From: Streptomyces sp. I6
GTDB lineage: Bacteria > Actinomycetota > Actinomycetes > Streptomycetales > Streptomycetaceae
Direction of reading: 5' to 3'
Length of the DNA stretch: 64,000 nt
Assembly (NCBI GenBank): GCA_003725745.1
Contig: RHDP01000001.1
Coordinates: 5,373,501 to 5,437,500, forward strand
In this document: in pieces, positions 45,379 through 55,563 of the stretch
Numbering within the stretch: the first letter of the stretch is position 1
How the letters are laid out: every line of letters starts with the position of its first letter
Program-made: the position numbers and the translations under genes
The notes under the pieces: model-generated
The model's input: only the letters and a program-made list of their open reading frames with translations
Database searches by the model: none
What the model was told of the DNA's origin: nothing

Positions 45379-46293
45379 GTGAAGCCCGCCCGCAGTCTCG
45401 CCGCCGCCCTCGCCGGGGACAGCCCGCTCGTCCTCGACGGCGGACTGTCCAACCAACTGGAGGCACAGGGCTGCGACCTGTCCGACGACCTCTGGTCGGC
45501 ACGGCTGCTCGCCGACGGGCCCGAGCAGATCGAGGCCGCGCACACGGCGTATGTGCGGGCGGGTGCCCAGGTGCTCATCACCTCCAGCTACCAGGCCACC
45601 TACGAGGGGTTCGCCCGGCGCGGAGCGCGCCGTGACGAGGCGTCCGCGCTCCTCGCCCGCAGCGTGGCGCTGGCGCGCGCAGCCGCGGAGCGGGCGGCTC
45701 GGGAGGTGTGGGTGGCCGCTTCGGTGGGACCGTACGGCGCGATGCTCGCCGACGGCAGCGAGTACCGGGGCCGTTACGGACTGGCGGTGCGGGAACTGGA
45801 GGCCTTCCATCGCCCCCGTGTGGAGACCCTCGCCCAGGCCGGCCCGGACGTCCTCGCCCTGGAGACCGTGCCGGACACCGACGAGGCGGCTGCCCTGCTG
45901 CGGGCCACGGCGGACGCCGGCGTGCCGGTGTGGCTCTCCTACACGATCGAGGGCGGACGCACCCGCGCGGGCCAGGACCTCGGGGCGGCCTTCGCTCTGG
46001 TCGCGGGCCACGACCACGTCATCGCCGTCGGCGTCAACTGCTGCGAACCCGCCGACGCGGACCGCGCCGTGGAGACCGCCGCCCGCGAGACCGGCAGGCC
46101 GGTCGTGGTCTATCCCAACAGCGGGGAACGGTGGGACGCCCGCACCCGTGCCTGGTCCGGCGGCATCACCTTCGACCCGGCACGGCTGCCCGACTGGGCC
46201 GCCGCCGGGGCCCGCCTGGTCGGCGGATGCTGCCGCGTCGGACCGGACCGCATCGCCGCCCTCGCCGCGCTCACCCGGGCTTCACACCAGTGA
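45379..46293 (+). CDS. mmuM: Homocysteine S-methyltransferase
   Basis: A 304-residue Pfam-type homocysteine S-methyltransferase. VLDGGLSNQLEAQGCDLSDD is the N-terminal site, ITSSYQATYEGF the substrate loop, VNCCEP near 218 and GGCCRVGP near 282 the zinc Cys residues. It moves a methyl group from S-methylmethionine or SAM to homocysteine to make methionine, in the cytoplasm. The GTG at 45379 has CGGAG 8 nt upstream. It sits upstream of the RNA repair operon but is separated from it by 89 bp, and no functional link is known. Confidence 0.92.
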   Translation: MKPARSLAAALAGDSPLVLDGGLSNQLEAQGCDLSDDLWSARLLADGPEQIEAAHTAYVRAGAQVLITSSYQATYEGFARRGARRDEASALLARSVALARAAAERAAREVWVAASVGPYGAMLADGSEYRGRYGLAVRELEAFHRPRVETLAQAGPDVLALETVPDTDEAAALLRATADAGVPVWLSYTIEGGRTRAGQDLGAAFALVAGHDHVIAVGVNCCEPADADRAVETAARETGRPVVVYPNSGERWDARTRAWSGGITFDPARLPDWAAAGARLVGGCCRVGPDRIAALAALTRASHQ

Positions 46294-46382
46294 GCCGGGC
46301 CGGGTCGCCGCCCCGCGGCAGCGGTCCGGGACCACGGAAAACCGTTGTTCGGCACGGTGGCAGGCCGGTGATACTCGGGCAC

Positions 46383-47999
46383 GTGTTCCTGACGATCAGC
46401 ACCACCGGCACCCCCGAGCGCCCCGCCACCGACCTGGGCTTCCTGCTCCACAAGCACCCAGGCAGGGCGCAGGCGTTCTCCACTTCGCACGGCACGGCCC
46501 ACATCCTCTACCCCGAGGCGAGCGCCGAACGCTGCACCGCCGCGCTGCTGCTGGAGGTGGATCCCGTGGCGCTGGTGCGGCGCGCCAGGGGCAGGAGCAG
46601 TGGCGGAGCACCCGACTCCGCCCTGGCCCAGTACGTCAACGACCGCCCCTATGCGGCGTCCTCGCTGGTCGCCGTCGCCATGAGCACCGTCTTCAAGAGC
46701 GCGCTGCGCGGAGTGTGCGCCGCGATGCCGGAACGGGCCGCGAGCCCGCTGCCGCTGCGGATCGAGGTGCCCGCACTGCCCGCGCGCGGCGGTCCCGAAC
46801 TCGTCCGCAGGCTGTTCGGGCCGCTGGGCTGGGACAGCGTGGAGGCCGAGCCGGTCGTGCTCGACGAGCAGTTCCCGGAGTGGGGCGACTCCCGTTACGT
46901 ACGACTGGTACTCGAAGGGGAGCTGCGCCTCGCCGACGCCCTGCGCCAGCTCTATGTGCTGCTGCCTGTCCTGGACGACGCCAAGCACTACTGGGTGGCG
47001 CCGGACGAGGTCGACAAACTGCTGCGGGCCGGCGAGGGCTGGCTGGCCGACCACCCCGAGCAGCAGCTGATCACCAGCCGCTATCTGTCCCGCCGCCGGG
47101 GACTCACCCGGCAGGCCACGGAGCGGCTCGAACTCGCACGCCTCGCCGAGAGCGACGACCTCGAGGCGGAGGCGGTCGACAACGCGGTGGACGAGACGAA
47201 GGACACCGAGGAGCGCCCGGTCCCGCTCGCCGAGCAGCGGCGCACCGCGATCCTGGACGTTCTCCGCGCGGCGGGCGCGTCGACTGTGCTCGACCTCGGC
47301 TGCGGGCAGGGCCGGCTCGTCCAGGAACTCCTCAAGGACATCCGCTTCACCGCCATCGCCGGTGTGGACGTGTCCGTGCGAGCCCTCGCGATCGCTGCTC
47401 GCCGGCTGCGCCTGGAGCGTCTGGGCGAGCGGCAGTCCGGCCGCGTCACCCTTGTGCAGGGCTCGCTCACGTACACCGACAAGCGCCTCGCGGGCTATGA
47501 CGCCGCGGTCCTCAGCGAGGTCGTGGAGCACATCGACCTGCCGCGGCTGCCCGCGCTCGAGTACGCCGTGTTCGGCTCCGCACGCCCGCGTACGGTGATC
47601 GTCACCACGCCGAACGTCGAGTACAACGTGCGCTGGGAGACCCTGCCCGCCGGGCACGCACGCCACAGCGACCACCGCTTCGAGTGGAACCGCGAGGAGT
47701 TCCGCGACTGGGCCGCCCGGGTCGCGGAGCGGCATGGCTACGACGTGGTGTACATGCCGGTCGGTGACGACGATCCGGAGGTCGGCCCGCCGACGCAGAT
47801 GGCCGTCTTCACCCTGACCCCCGCCGAATCCACGGCGGGCCGCCCGGCGGCCGGACCACACACCGGCCGAGCGGGGACCGCCGGGAGTCCGGACGCGCCC
47901 CCGGCCCCGGTCTCCCGCACCGTCACCACCCAGGCCATGCACGGCACCGAGGCCACGAACACCCCACTGGTGCCCGCAGAAAAAGGGGTCCACCAGTGA
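46383..47999 (+). CDS. hen1: Hen1 3'-terminal RNA ribose 2'-O-methyltransferase
   Basis: A 538-residue bacterial Hen1. The N-terminal half (FLTISTTGTPERPATDLGFL; LHKHPGRAQAFSTSHGTAHI) is the domain that binds Pnkp and promotes ligation. The C-terminal methyltransferase has VLDLGCGQGRLVQELL near 300, SEVVEHIDLPRLPALE near 378 and ETLPAGHARHSDHRFEWNRE near 420, which supply the E/H/H Mn-binding set of Hen1. It 2'-O-methylates the 3' end of a cleaved RNA before sealing, which blocks re-cleavage. The start is the GTG at 46383, directly before the conserved FLTISTTGTP. Its GTGA overlap with pnkp links both proteins. The C-terminal 50 residues are disordered. Confidence 0.95.
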   Translation: MFLTISTTGTPERPATDLGFLLHKHPGRAQAFSTSHGTAHILYPEASAERCTAALLLEVDPVALVRRARGRSSGGAPDSALAQYVNDRPYAASSLVAVAMSTVFKSALRGVCAAMPERAASPLPLRIEVPALPARGGPELVRRLFGPLGWDSVEAEPVVLDEQFPEWGDSRYVRLVLEGELRLADALRQLYVLLPVLDDAKHYWVAPDEVDKLLRAGEGWLADHPEQQLITSRYLSRRRGLTRQATERLELARLAESDDLEAEAVDNAVDETKDTEERPVPLAEQRRTAILDVLRAAGASTVLDLGCGQGRLVQELLKDIRFTAIAGVDVSVRALAIAARRLRLERLGERQSGRVTLVQGSLTYTDKRLAGYDAAVLSEVVEHIDLPRLPALEYAVFGSARPRTVIVTTPNVEYNVRWETLPAGHARHSDHRFEWNREEFRDWAARVAERHGYDVVYMPVGDDDPEVGPPTQMAVFTLTPAESTAGRPAAGPHTGRAGTAGSPDAPPAPVSRTVTTQAMHGTEATNTPLVPAEKGVHQ

Positions 48000-50548
48000 C
48001 CACCACCCGCGAACTGCCCGTCACCGACCTGTCTCTCGTGGTCCTCATCGGCGCCACCGGATCCGGCAAGTCCACCTTCGCCCGCAAGCACTTCAGGCCC
48101 ACCGAGGTGATCTCCTCGGACTTCTGCCGCGGCCTGGTCGCCGACGACGAGAACGACCAGAGCGCCAGTGGCGACGCCTTCGACGTCCTCCACTACATCG
48201 TCGGCAAGCGGCTCGCCGCCGGTCGGCTGACCGTCGTCGACGCGACCAGCGTCCAGCGGGAGAGCCGCCGCGAACTCGTCCGGCTCGCCCGCCGGCACGA
48301 CGTCCTGCCGATCGCCATCGTCCTCGACATTCCCGAGGAGGTGTGCGCCGCACGCAACGCGGTCCGCCCGGACCGCGCGGGCATGCCCCGCCGTGTCATC
48401 CAGCGCCACCGGCGCGAACTGCGTCGTTCCCTGCGTGGCCTGGAACGCGAGGGCTTCCGCAAGGTCCACGTCCTGCGGAGCGTCGAGGAGGCCGACGCCG
48501 CCGAGATCGTGCTGGAGAAGCGCTACAACGACCTGCGCCACCTCACCGGTCCGTTCGACATCGTCGGCGACATCCACGGCTGCAGCTCCGAACTGGAGAC
48601 CCTGCTCGGCCGACTCGGCTATGTGGACGGCGCACACCCCGAGGGCCGCACCGCCGTCTTCGTCGGTGACCTCGTCGACCGCGGGCCCGACAGCCCCGGT
48701 GTGCTGCGCCGTGTCATGGGTATGGTCGCCGCCGGCAACGCCCTCTGTGTGCCCGGAAACCACGAGAACAAGCTCGGACGCTGGCTCAGGGGCCGGAACG
48801 TCCGGCACACCCACGGGCTCGCCGAGACCATCGAGCAACTGGACCGCGAGGACGCCGCCGACCCCCGGTTCCGCGGCCGGGTGGCGGAGTTCATCGACGG
48901 GCTCGTGAGCCACTACGTTCTCGACGAGGGCCGGCTCGTGGTCTGCCACGCCGGCCTGCCCGAGAAGTACCACGGCCGCACCTCGGGCCGGGTCCGCTCC
49001 CACGCCCTGTACGGCGACACCACCGGCGAGACGGACGAGTTCGGGCTGCCCGTACGGTACCCATGGGCGGAGGACTACCGCGGCCGCGCCGCGGTGGTGT
49101 ACGGACACACCCCCGTGCCCACGGCCTCCTGGGTCAACAACACCATCTGCCTCGACACCGGCGCCGTCTTCGGCGGCAGGCTGACCGCACTGCGATGGCC
49201 GGAGCGGGAACTCGTCGACGTTCCCGCCGAGCAGGTCTGGTACGAGCCCGTCAGGCCGCTCCTCACCGAGGCGCCCGGCGGGCGCGAGGGCCGGCCACTG
49301 GACCTCACCGACGTCCACGGACGCCGTATCGTGGAGACCGGGCACATGGGACGCGTCGCGGTGCGCGAGGAGAACGCCGCCGCCGCCCTGGAGGTGATGA
49401 GCCGGTTCGCCGTCGACCCGCGGCTGCTCGCCTACCTCCCGCCGACCATGGCGCCCACCGCGACGTCGCGGAAGGAAGGCTATCTGGAACACCCGGAGGA
49501 GGCGTTCGCCCAGTACCGGGCCGACGGGGTGGAACGGGTCGTGTGCGAGGAGAAGCACATGGGTTCCCGGGCCGTCGCCCTGGTGTGCCGTGACGCGGGC
49601 GTCGCGCACGAGCGCTTCGGTACCGACGGTGTCAGCGGCGTCCTGCACACCCGCACCGGCCGCCCCTTCTTCGACGACCCCGACGTCACCGAGCGGGTCC
49701 TCGGCCGGCTGCGCACGGCGATCACCGGAGCGGGGCTGTGGGACGAACTCGGCACCGACTGGCTGCTCCTGGACGCCGAACTCATGCCGTGGTCGCTCAA
49801 GGCCTCCGGACTGCTCCGCAAGCAGTACGCCGCCGTCGGCGCCGCGTCCCGCGCGGTGCTCCCCGGCGCCACGGCCGCCCTCGAGGCGGCCGTGGCCCGC
49901 GGTGTCGACGCCGGCGACCTACTGGATCGCCAGCGTCAACGTGCGACGGACGCCGCAGCGTTCACCGATGCCTACCGCCGGTACTGCTGGACCACCGACG
50001 GCCTGGACGGTGTGCGCCTCGCGCCCTTCCAGATCCTCGCCGGGCAGGGCCGCTCCCTGGCCGGCCTGCCCCACGACGAGCAACTGGCCCTGCTGGACCG
50101 GCTGGTGGATGCCGACGGCACGGCGGCCGGGCCCGGACTGCTGCAGCGCACCCGCCGCCTCGTCGTCGACACCGGCGACGAGGACTCGGTGAAGACCGGG
50201 ACCGAGTGGTGGCTGGAGATGACCGCGGCGGGTGGCGAAGGCATGGTCGTCAAACCCCTGCACGCCCTGGTGCGCGACGCCGAGGGCCGGCTCGTCCAGC
50301 CGGGCGTCAAGGTCCGCGGCCGGGAGTACCTGCGGATCATCTACGGCCCCGAGTACACCCGCCCGGACAACCTGACCCGGCTGCGCGACCGCTTCCTCGG
50401 CCACAAGCGTTCACTGGCCCTGCGCGAGTACGCGCTCGGTCTGGAGGCCCTCGACCGCCTCGCCGGCGGGGAGCCGCTGTGGCGCGTCCACGAAACCGTG
50501 TTCGCGGTGCTCGCGCTGGAGTCGGAGCCGGTCGACCCCCGGCTGTAG
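47996..50548 (+). CDS. pnkp: Pnkp polynucleotide kinase-phosphatase-ligase
   Basis: An 850-residue three-domain RNA end-healing and sealing enzyme. The kinase domain has the P-loop GATGSGKSTFARKH near 19-32. The metallophosphatase domain has FDIVGDIHGCSSELETLL near 188, GDLVDRGPDSPGVLRR near 224, GNHENKLG near 254 and VVYGHTPVPTASW near 366. The adenylyltransferase domain has CEEKHMGSRAVALV near 516 (the lysine nucleophile) and later EGMVVKP with VKVRGREYLRIIYGPEY. It repairs RNA cut by ribotoxins together with Hen1. The GTG start overlaps the hen1 stop, and AAAAAGGGG is a good ribosome site. Confidence 0.96.
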   Translation: MTTTRELPVTDLSLVVLIGATGSGKSTFARKHFRPTEVISSDFCRGLVADDENDQSASGDAFDVLHYIVGKRLAAGRLTVVDATSVQRESRRELVRLARRHDVLPIAIVLDIPEEVCAARNAVRPDRAGMPRRVIQRHRRELRRSLRGLEREGFRKVHVLRSVEEADAAEIVLEKRYNDLRHLTGPFDIVGDIHGCSSELETLLGRLGYVDGAHPEGRTAVFVGDLVDRGPDSPGVLRRVMGMVAAGNALCVPGNHENKLGRWLRGRNVRHTHGLAETIEQLDREDAADPRFRGRVAEFIDGLVSHYVLDEGRLVVCHAGLPEKYHGRTSGRVRSHALYGDTTGETDEFGLPVRYPWAEDYRGRAAVVYGHTPVPTASWVNNTICLDTGAVFGGRLTALRWPERELVDVPAEQVWYEPVRPLLTEAPGGREGRPLDLTDVHGRRIVETGHMGRVAVREENAAAALEVMSRFAVDPRLLAYLPPTMAPTATSRKEGYLEHPEEAFAQYRADGVERVVCEEKHMGSRAVALVCRDAGVAHERFGTDGVSGVLHTRTGRPFFDDPDVTERVLGRLRTAITGAGLWDELGTDWLLLDAELMPWSLKASGLLRKQYAAVGAASRAVLPGATAALEAAVARGVDAGDLLDRQRQRATDAAAFTDAYRRYCWTTDGLDGVRLAPFQILAGQGRSLAGLPHDEQLALLDRLVDADGTAAGPGLLQRTRRLVVDTGDEDSVKTGTEWWLEMTAAGGEGMVVKPLHALVRDAEGRLVQPGVKVRGREYLRIIYGPEYTRPDNLTRLRDRFLGHKRSLALREYALGLEALDRLAGGEPLWRVHETVFAVLALESEPVDPRL

Positions 50549-50737
50549 TACGCCGCGAGCGGTGTGGGAGGCCGTGCCCGGCCTCCCCCAGGGGGACACC
50601 GTGTGGCCGCGGGGAGACGTCGGTGCCGACCACCCGTAGGGACGGTGTCATGGGGACGGCCGATGGGTGGACGGTCGCCGGTCGAAGGTCGTCGACCGTC
50701 GGCCGCCGTGTACCGGCGCTCTACGCCTGCGTTGAGG

Positions 50738-50769
<32 letters not shown>

Positions 50770-50853
50770 GAGGGACGGCGCCTGCGGCTGGGCCTGACCA
50801 CCGCGACTGCGCCACCCCCGGACTGCGTTCCGCCGCGGGTGTGCGGCCACCGT

Positions 50854-50890
50854 GTCGCCGGTCGCCGGTCGCCGGTCGCCGGTCGCCGGT
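50854..50890. repeat. GTCGCCG heptamer tandem repeat (five copies)
   Basis: Five exact copies of GTCGCCG from 50854, at the left side of the second long repeat block. Confidence 0.95.
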
Positions 50891-51156
50891 TGTCGACCGT
50901 CGGCCGCCGTGTACCGGCGCCGTACGCCGACACCGCCCCGGGACGGGCACAGGCCCCGCCGCCTGGCCCCTACGCCGCCGCCGGTACCGAGGCCGCGTGC
51001 GGGTCAGGCGGGGGCGCGCCGGACAAGGGCCGACGGTATCTGGGGGGCGGGGCGGGTCCGGGCCGGGAGTTTCAGGGTGCTCACCGGCCCGCGTGCTGGA
51101 TGCGGCGTCGCCGCGATCACCCTCGCCCCCGAGACCCTCGCCTGAGCCTGCCTGAG

Positions 51157-51186
51157 CCTGCCTGAGCCCAGCCGGGCTCAGGCAGG
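51157..51186 (+). terminator. Strong 13-bp hairpin with 4-nt loop
   Basis: CCTGCCTGAGCCC (51157-51169) pairs perfectly with 51174-51186. Its left arm is the third copy of a GCCTGCCTGA-like tandem unit starting at about 51141. It lies 600 bp after pnkp and 320 bp before arcA; terminator or attenuator are both possible. Confidence 0.5.
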
Positions 51187-51507
51187 GGCTCCGGGCCGCC
51201 GTCCGGGCCGTGCGGCCCATCACTCCGCCGCGCGCCGAGCAGTCGGAGCCCGCTCCCGCGGCAGTCCGCCGCGGAGCCGAGCCGCGCGCGACCCCTCCCG
51301 CCTTCCGCCCCGCCGGACGGAACCGACGGCCGGTGCTCCCGGTCCGCAGCCGGGCGAGCCGGCCACCGGAACCGGCCGGCGGGGCCCCCTCGTCGGGACC
51401 GATCCCGCCGCCGGGCCCGCCGGGCGGCCGCGCGATGACGGACGCGACGCCGGACGGTCCGGGCGTTCGCCGAGTGAAGCGACCTCCGGACGGCCAGGAT
51501 GGGGGGC

Positions 51508-52758
51508 ATGGGATTCCATGTCGACTCCGAGACCGGGCGTCTGCGCCGGGTCATTCTGCACCGGCCGGATCTGGAGCTGAAGAGGCTCACGCCGAGCAAC
51601 AAGGACGCGCTGCTCTTCGACGACCTGCTCTGGGTCCGGCGCGCCCGCCAGGAGCACGACGGCTTCGCCGACGTGCTGCGCGACCGGGGTGTCGCCGTCC
51701 ATCTCTTCGGCGATCTGCTGCGGGAGTCGCTGGAGATCCCCGCGGCCCGCAAACTCGTCCTGGACCGGGTCTTCGACGAGAAGGAGTACGGCCCGCTGGC
51801 CACGGACCATCTGCGCGCCGCCTTCGACGAGATGGATACCGGGGCGCTCACCGAGGCGCTCATCGGCGGCGTGACGAAACGGGAGTTCCTCGCCGGCCAC
51901 TCCGAGCCGTCCTCCGTCCGCTTCCACGTCATGGATCTCGACGACTTCCTGCTCGGTCCCCTGCCCAATCACATCTTCACCCGCGACACCTCCGCCTGGA
52001 TCTACGACGGCGTCTCCATCAACGCCATGCGCTGGCCCGCCCGCCGGCGCGAGACCGTGCACTTCGAGGCGATCTACAAGCACCATCCGCTGTTCACCGG
52101 CCCCGAGGCGGGGGAGTTCCACCACTGGTCCGAGGGCCAGGACGACTACCCCTCCACCATCGAGGGCGGCGACGTCCTCGTCATCGGCAACGGAGCCGTA
52201 CTCATCGGCATGAGCGAGCGCACCACCCCCCAGGCGGTGGAGATGCTCGCCCGGGGACTGTTCGCGGCGGGCTCCGCCCGGACGATCGTCGCGCTCGACA
52301 TGCCCAAGCGCCGGGCGTTCATGCACCTGGACACGGTGATGACGATGGTGGACCACGACACGTTCACCCAGTACGCGGGGCTCGGCATGCTGCGCTCGTA
52401 CACGATCGAGCCCGCGGCGGGCGACCGGGCCGTGTCCCTGCGGGTCACCGACCATCCGCCGGAGCACATGCACAGCGCGATCGCGGCGGCCCTCGGGCTC
52501 AAGGACATCCGGGTGCTCACCGCGACGCAGGACGTGCACTCGGCGGAACGGGAGCAGTGGGACGACGGCTGCAACGTCCTGGCCGTGGAGCCCGGCGTCG
52601 TCGTCGCGTACGACCGCAATGTGACGACCAACACCCATCTGCGCAAGCAGGGGATCGAGGTGATAGAGATCCCGGGAAGCGAACTCGGCCGCGGCCGGGG
52701 CGGTCCGCGCTGCATGAGCTGCCCGGTCGAGCGGGACGCCGTCCAGCCGGCTCCCTGA
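51508..52758 (+). CDS. arcA: Arginine deiminase
   Basis: A 416-residue arginine deiminase. [20 protein letters not shown] is the N-terminal start of the family. [47 protein letters not shown] and the C-terminal [14 protein letters not shown] give the Asp, Glu/Gly-Asp, His-x-Asp and Cys of the active site. It converts arginine to citrulline and ammonia. The ATG at 51508 or 51499 may be used; GGGGG lies before the former. The OTCase gene follows 98 bp later, forming two steps of the arginine deiminase route, but no carbamate kinase gene is seen. Confidence 0.95.
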   Translation: MGFHVDSETGRLRRVILHRPDLELKRLTPSNKDALLFDDLLWVRRARQEHDGFADVLRDRGVAVHLFGDLLRESLEIPAARKLVLDRVFDEKEYGPLATDHLRAAFDEMDTGALTEALIGGVTKREFLAGHSEPSSVRFHVMDLDDFLLGPLPNHIFTRDTSAWIYDGVSINAMRWPARRRETVHFEAIYKHHPLFTGPEAGEFHHWSEGQDDYPSTIEGGDVLVIGNGAVLIGMSERTTPQAVEMLARGLFAAGSARTIVALDMPKRRAFMHLDTVMTMVDHDTFTQYAGLGMLRSYTIEPAAGDRAVSLRVTDHPPEHMHSAIAAALGLKDIRVLTATQDVHSAEREQWDDGCNVLAVEPGVVVAYDRNVTTNTHLRKQGIEVIEIPGSELGRGRGGPRCMSCPVERDAVQPAP

Positions 52759-52784
52759 CACCCGCCCCTCCGCCCCACCCCCCA

Positions 52785-52830
52785 CCTCGTCGTATAGCAA
52801 TACGGGAGTATGTATAGACTTCCAGTGTCC
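52785..52830 (+). promoter_or_regulatory. AT-rich leader with imperfect dyad before the OTCase gene
   Basis: In a short spacer the sequence CGTATAGCAATACGGGAGTA continues TGTATAGACTT. The inner ATAC-GGGA-GTAT is a perfect dyad flanked by TATAG on both sides. ArgR-type boxes are AT-rich dyads of this length, so an arginine-responsive promoter is possible; the match is not exact. Confidence 0.35.
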
Positions 52831-52856
52831 CGTCAGCGATCCAGGAGCAGCCGACC

Positions 52857-53878
52857 ATGGCGACACAACTCGAAGGCCGCCACTTCCTCAAGGAGCTCGA
52901 CTTCACCGCCGAGGAGTTCCGCGGCCTGGTCGACCTGGCCGCGGAACTCAAGGCCGCCAAGCGGGCCGGTACCGAGGTGCAGCGCCTACGCGGCAAGAAC
53001 ATCGCCCTGATCTTCGAGAAGACCTCCACCCGGACCCGTTGCGCCTTCGAGGTCGCCGCCGCCGACCAGGGCGCGTCGACGACGTACCTCGACCCGGCCG
53101 CCTCCCAGCTGGGACACAAGGAGTCGGTCAAGGACACCGCACGCGTACTCGGCCGCATGTTCGACGGCATCGAGTACCGGGGGAGAGCCAGGCGGCCGTC
53201 GAGGAACTCGCCGCCTACGCGGGGGTCCCGGTGTTCAACGGTCTCACCGACGACTGGCATCCCACCCAGATGCTCGCCGACGTCCTCACCATGACCGAGC
53301 ACACCGACAAGCCGCTCACCTCGACCGCCCTGGCCTACCTCGGCGACGCCCGCTTCAACATGGGCAACTCCTATCTCGTCACCGGCGCGCTGCTCGGCAT
53401 GGACGTGCGGATCGTCGCCCCCAGGGCCTACTGGCCCGCCGACCAGGTCGTCACCGCGGCCCGCGAGGCCGCGAAGGCGAGCGGGGCGACGATCACCCTC
53501 ACCGACGACGTCGCCCGGGGCACCGCGGGCGCGGACTTCGTCGCCACCGACGTCTGGGTCTCCATGGGCGAGCCGAAGGAGGTGTGGGACGAGCGCATCG
53601 CGGCCCTCGCCCCCTACTCGGTGACCATGGACGTCCTGCGTGCCACCGGCAACCCGGACGTCAGGTTCCTGCACTGCCTGCCCGCCTTCCACGACCTCGG
53701 CACCCTCATCGGCCGCGAACTCCACGAGCGGCACGGGCTGACCGCGCTCGAGGTCAGCGACGAGGTGTTCGAGTCCGCTCACTCGGTCGTCTTCGACGAG
53801 GCCGAGAACCGTATGCACACCATCAAGGCCGTCCTCGTCGCGACCATGGCCGGGGCCGGACAGCCGCGCCGCGGCTAG
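52857..53878 (+). CDS. arcB/argF: Ornithine carbamoyltransferase, one frame break
   Basis: About 340 residues. [20 protein letters not shown] contains the STRT carbamoyl-phosphate loop, [20 protein letters not shown] the HPTQ motif, [20 protein letters not shown] the ornithine-side helix and [12 protein letters not shown] the HCLP motif. It interconverts citrulline and ornithine. One G restored at 53179-53183 joins the frames, giving 341 codons. AGGAG is 10 nt before the ATG. Next to arginine deiminase it should act catabolically, but the biosynthetic role cannot be excluded by sequence. Confidence 0.92.
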
Positions 53879-53972
53879 GGGCGGCCCACGGCCGGGCCCG
53901 GGGGCGTGTGCGCCTCCGCTGCCCGGCGCTCGTCTCGTCCGGACAGGTGCAAGCGGCTGCCAAGGGGCGTGA

Positions 53973-54490
53973 TCACGCCTGGGCGGGGGCTCCGGGGAGC
54001 CTGAACCAGACCGCCTTGCCCGTGTGGTGGGGCGATGCCCGCACGCCGCGCTGAGCGTGCGCACCAGCAGCAGCCCGCGGCCGTGCTCCTGCCAGGGGTC
54101 GGGCATCCGGTGCGGGGGCGGGCCCGCCAGATCGCCGGGCGGCGACGGGTCCGGGTCGTGCACCTCGACCCGGCAGCCTTCCGGCAGCAACTGCACCGCC
54201 AGCTCGATGGGGGTGGAGCCGTCGGTGTGCTCCACGGCGTTGGCGACCAGTTCCGCGGTGAGCAGTTCCGCCGTGTCGCAGTCGGCCCCCTCGTCCACGT
54301 CCGCCAGCGCCGTACGCACCAGGGCCCGCGCGATCGGCACCGCCGCGGTGGTGTGCGGCAGCGCGATCCGCCAGAGGCCGGCGGCCTCGGCTGCGGGGGT
54401 GGTTCCGGAAGCGATTCCGGGGGCGTATCCGGGGGAGTGGGACAAGGCTCTGTTTCCGGGGTTTCCGAGGTCTCCGAATGTTCCGATCAC
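53973..54490 (-). CDS. RsbW-like ATP-binding anti-sigma/regulatory kinase, one frame break
   Basis: About 172 residues of a HATPase fold. LLTAELVANAVEHTDGSTPI is the N-box, VEVHDPDPSPPGDLAGPPPH the G1-like DxGxG-type region and HGRGLLLVRTLSAACG the G2 box. A single C restored in the plus-strand run 54029-54032 gives the ending HHTGKAVWFRLPGAPAQA and the stop at 53973. Such single-domain proteins act with anti-sigma factor antagonists in Streptomyces. The start is uncertain; the GTG at 54490 is a guess because no clear ribosome site is seen. It is convergent with the OTCase gene. Confidence 0.75.
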
Positions 54491-54648
54491 GGCGCGCGGG
54501 CGGCCGGTACGGCGTCCGCTACGGCCCCCCACCTTACGAGATGCGCCCGACGGGGCCGGCACAGGACGTCCGGACGGGCCGCGGGCCCCCGTCCCGCCCG
54601 TGCGGGACCTCCGCCGGACCGCGGTACCCCCACGCTCTATCGCGCACT

Positions 54649-54676
54649 CGTGACGGAAGTCACGGAAGAGTGATAA
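54649..54676 (+). promoter_or_regulatory. Palindrome plus -10-like element before the catabolic operon
   Basis: CGTGACGGAAGTCACG is a perfect 6-bp-arm palindrome with a 4-bp spacer (54649-54664). GATAA follows nine bases after GTGACGGAAGTCA. The same layout occurs at 60930-60956 before the other arm of the cluster, so a shared regulator is likely. Confidence 0.6.
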
Positions 54677-54735
54677 ATTCGGGTGGCAGGCAGACGCGGG
54701 ACGAGACGCGCCCCGCCGAAGGAGGCCACACGTCC

Positions 54736-55563
54736 ATGAGCCCCTTTCCCAGCTCCGCACCGCGCACCGAGCAGTGGCACCACATCCGCCTGACCAGGCA
54801 TGACGGCGTTGCCACGGTCACCCTCGACCGCCCCGGGAAACTCAACGCGCTCACCTTCGGCGCCTATGCCGACCTGCGCGACCTGCTCGCCGAACTCTCC
54901 CGGGAACGCTCCGTGCGCGCCCTCGTGCTCGCCGGTGAGGGCCGCGGCTTCTGCTCAGGCGGCGACGTCGACGACATCATCGGCGCCACCCTCGCCATGG
55001 ACACCGCCCAGCTCCTCGACTTCAACCGGATGACCGGCCAGGTCGTACGCGCCCTGCGCGAGTGCCCCTTCCCGGTGATCGCCGCCGTCCACGGCGTCGC
55101 CGCCGGAGCGGGGGCCGTGATCGCCCTCGCCGCCGACTTCCGCGTCGCCGATCCCACCGCCCGGTTCTCCTTCCTCTTCACCAAGGTCGGGCTCTCCGGC
55201 GGAGACATGGGCGCCGCCTACCTGCTGCCCCGCGTCGTCGGCCTCGGCCACGCCACCAGGCTGCTGATGCTCGGTGAACCCGTCGGCGCCACCGAGGCCG
55301 AGCGCATCGGGCTCATCAGCGAACTCACCGGGGAAGGCCAGGCCGGCAAGGCCGCCGCGGACCTCGCCCGCCGCCTCGCCGACGGCCCGGCCCTCGCCCA
55401 CGCCCAGACCAAGGCCCTGCTCACCGCGGAACTCGACATGCCGCTCGCCGCCTCCGTCGAACTCGACGCCGCCACCCAGGCACTGCTGATGAACGGTGAG
55501 GACTACGCCGAGTTCCACGCCGCCTTCACCGAGAAGCGCCCCCCGAACTGGCGCGGACGATGA
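54736..55563 (+). CDS. Enoyl-CoA hydratase/isomerase-family protein
   Basis: A 275-residue crotonase-fold protein. [40 protein letters not shown] (first oxyanion loop) and [20 protein letters not shown] (second loop) are characteristic, with [20 protein letters not shown] after them. In the anthranilate-CoA pathway a hydratase acts on the dearomatised ring-opened intermediates. GGAGG is at 54721-54725, 10 nt before the ATG. It overlaps the next gene (ATGA), so both are co-translated from the palindrome promoter. Confidence 0.92.
   Translation: MSPFPSSAPRTEQWHHIRLTRHDGVATVTLDRPGKLNALTFGAYADLRDLLAELSRERSVRALVLAGEGRGFCSGGDVDDIIGATLAMDTAQLLDFNRMTGQVVRALRECPFPVIAAVHGVAAGAGAVIALAADFRVADPTARFSFLFTKVGLSGGDMGAAYLLPRVVGLGHATRLLMLGEPVGATEAERIGLISELTGEGQAGKAAADLARRLADGPALAHAQTKALLTAELDMPLAASVELDAATQALLMNGEDYAEFHAAFTEKRPPNWRGR

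Noticed and set aside
52517-54760. A 747-residue minus-strand frame over the OTCase and HATPase genes
   Set aside because: Only the HATPase part has domain sequence; the rest is antisense to a well-supported OTCase gene.
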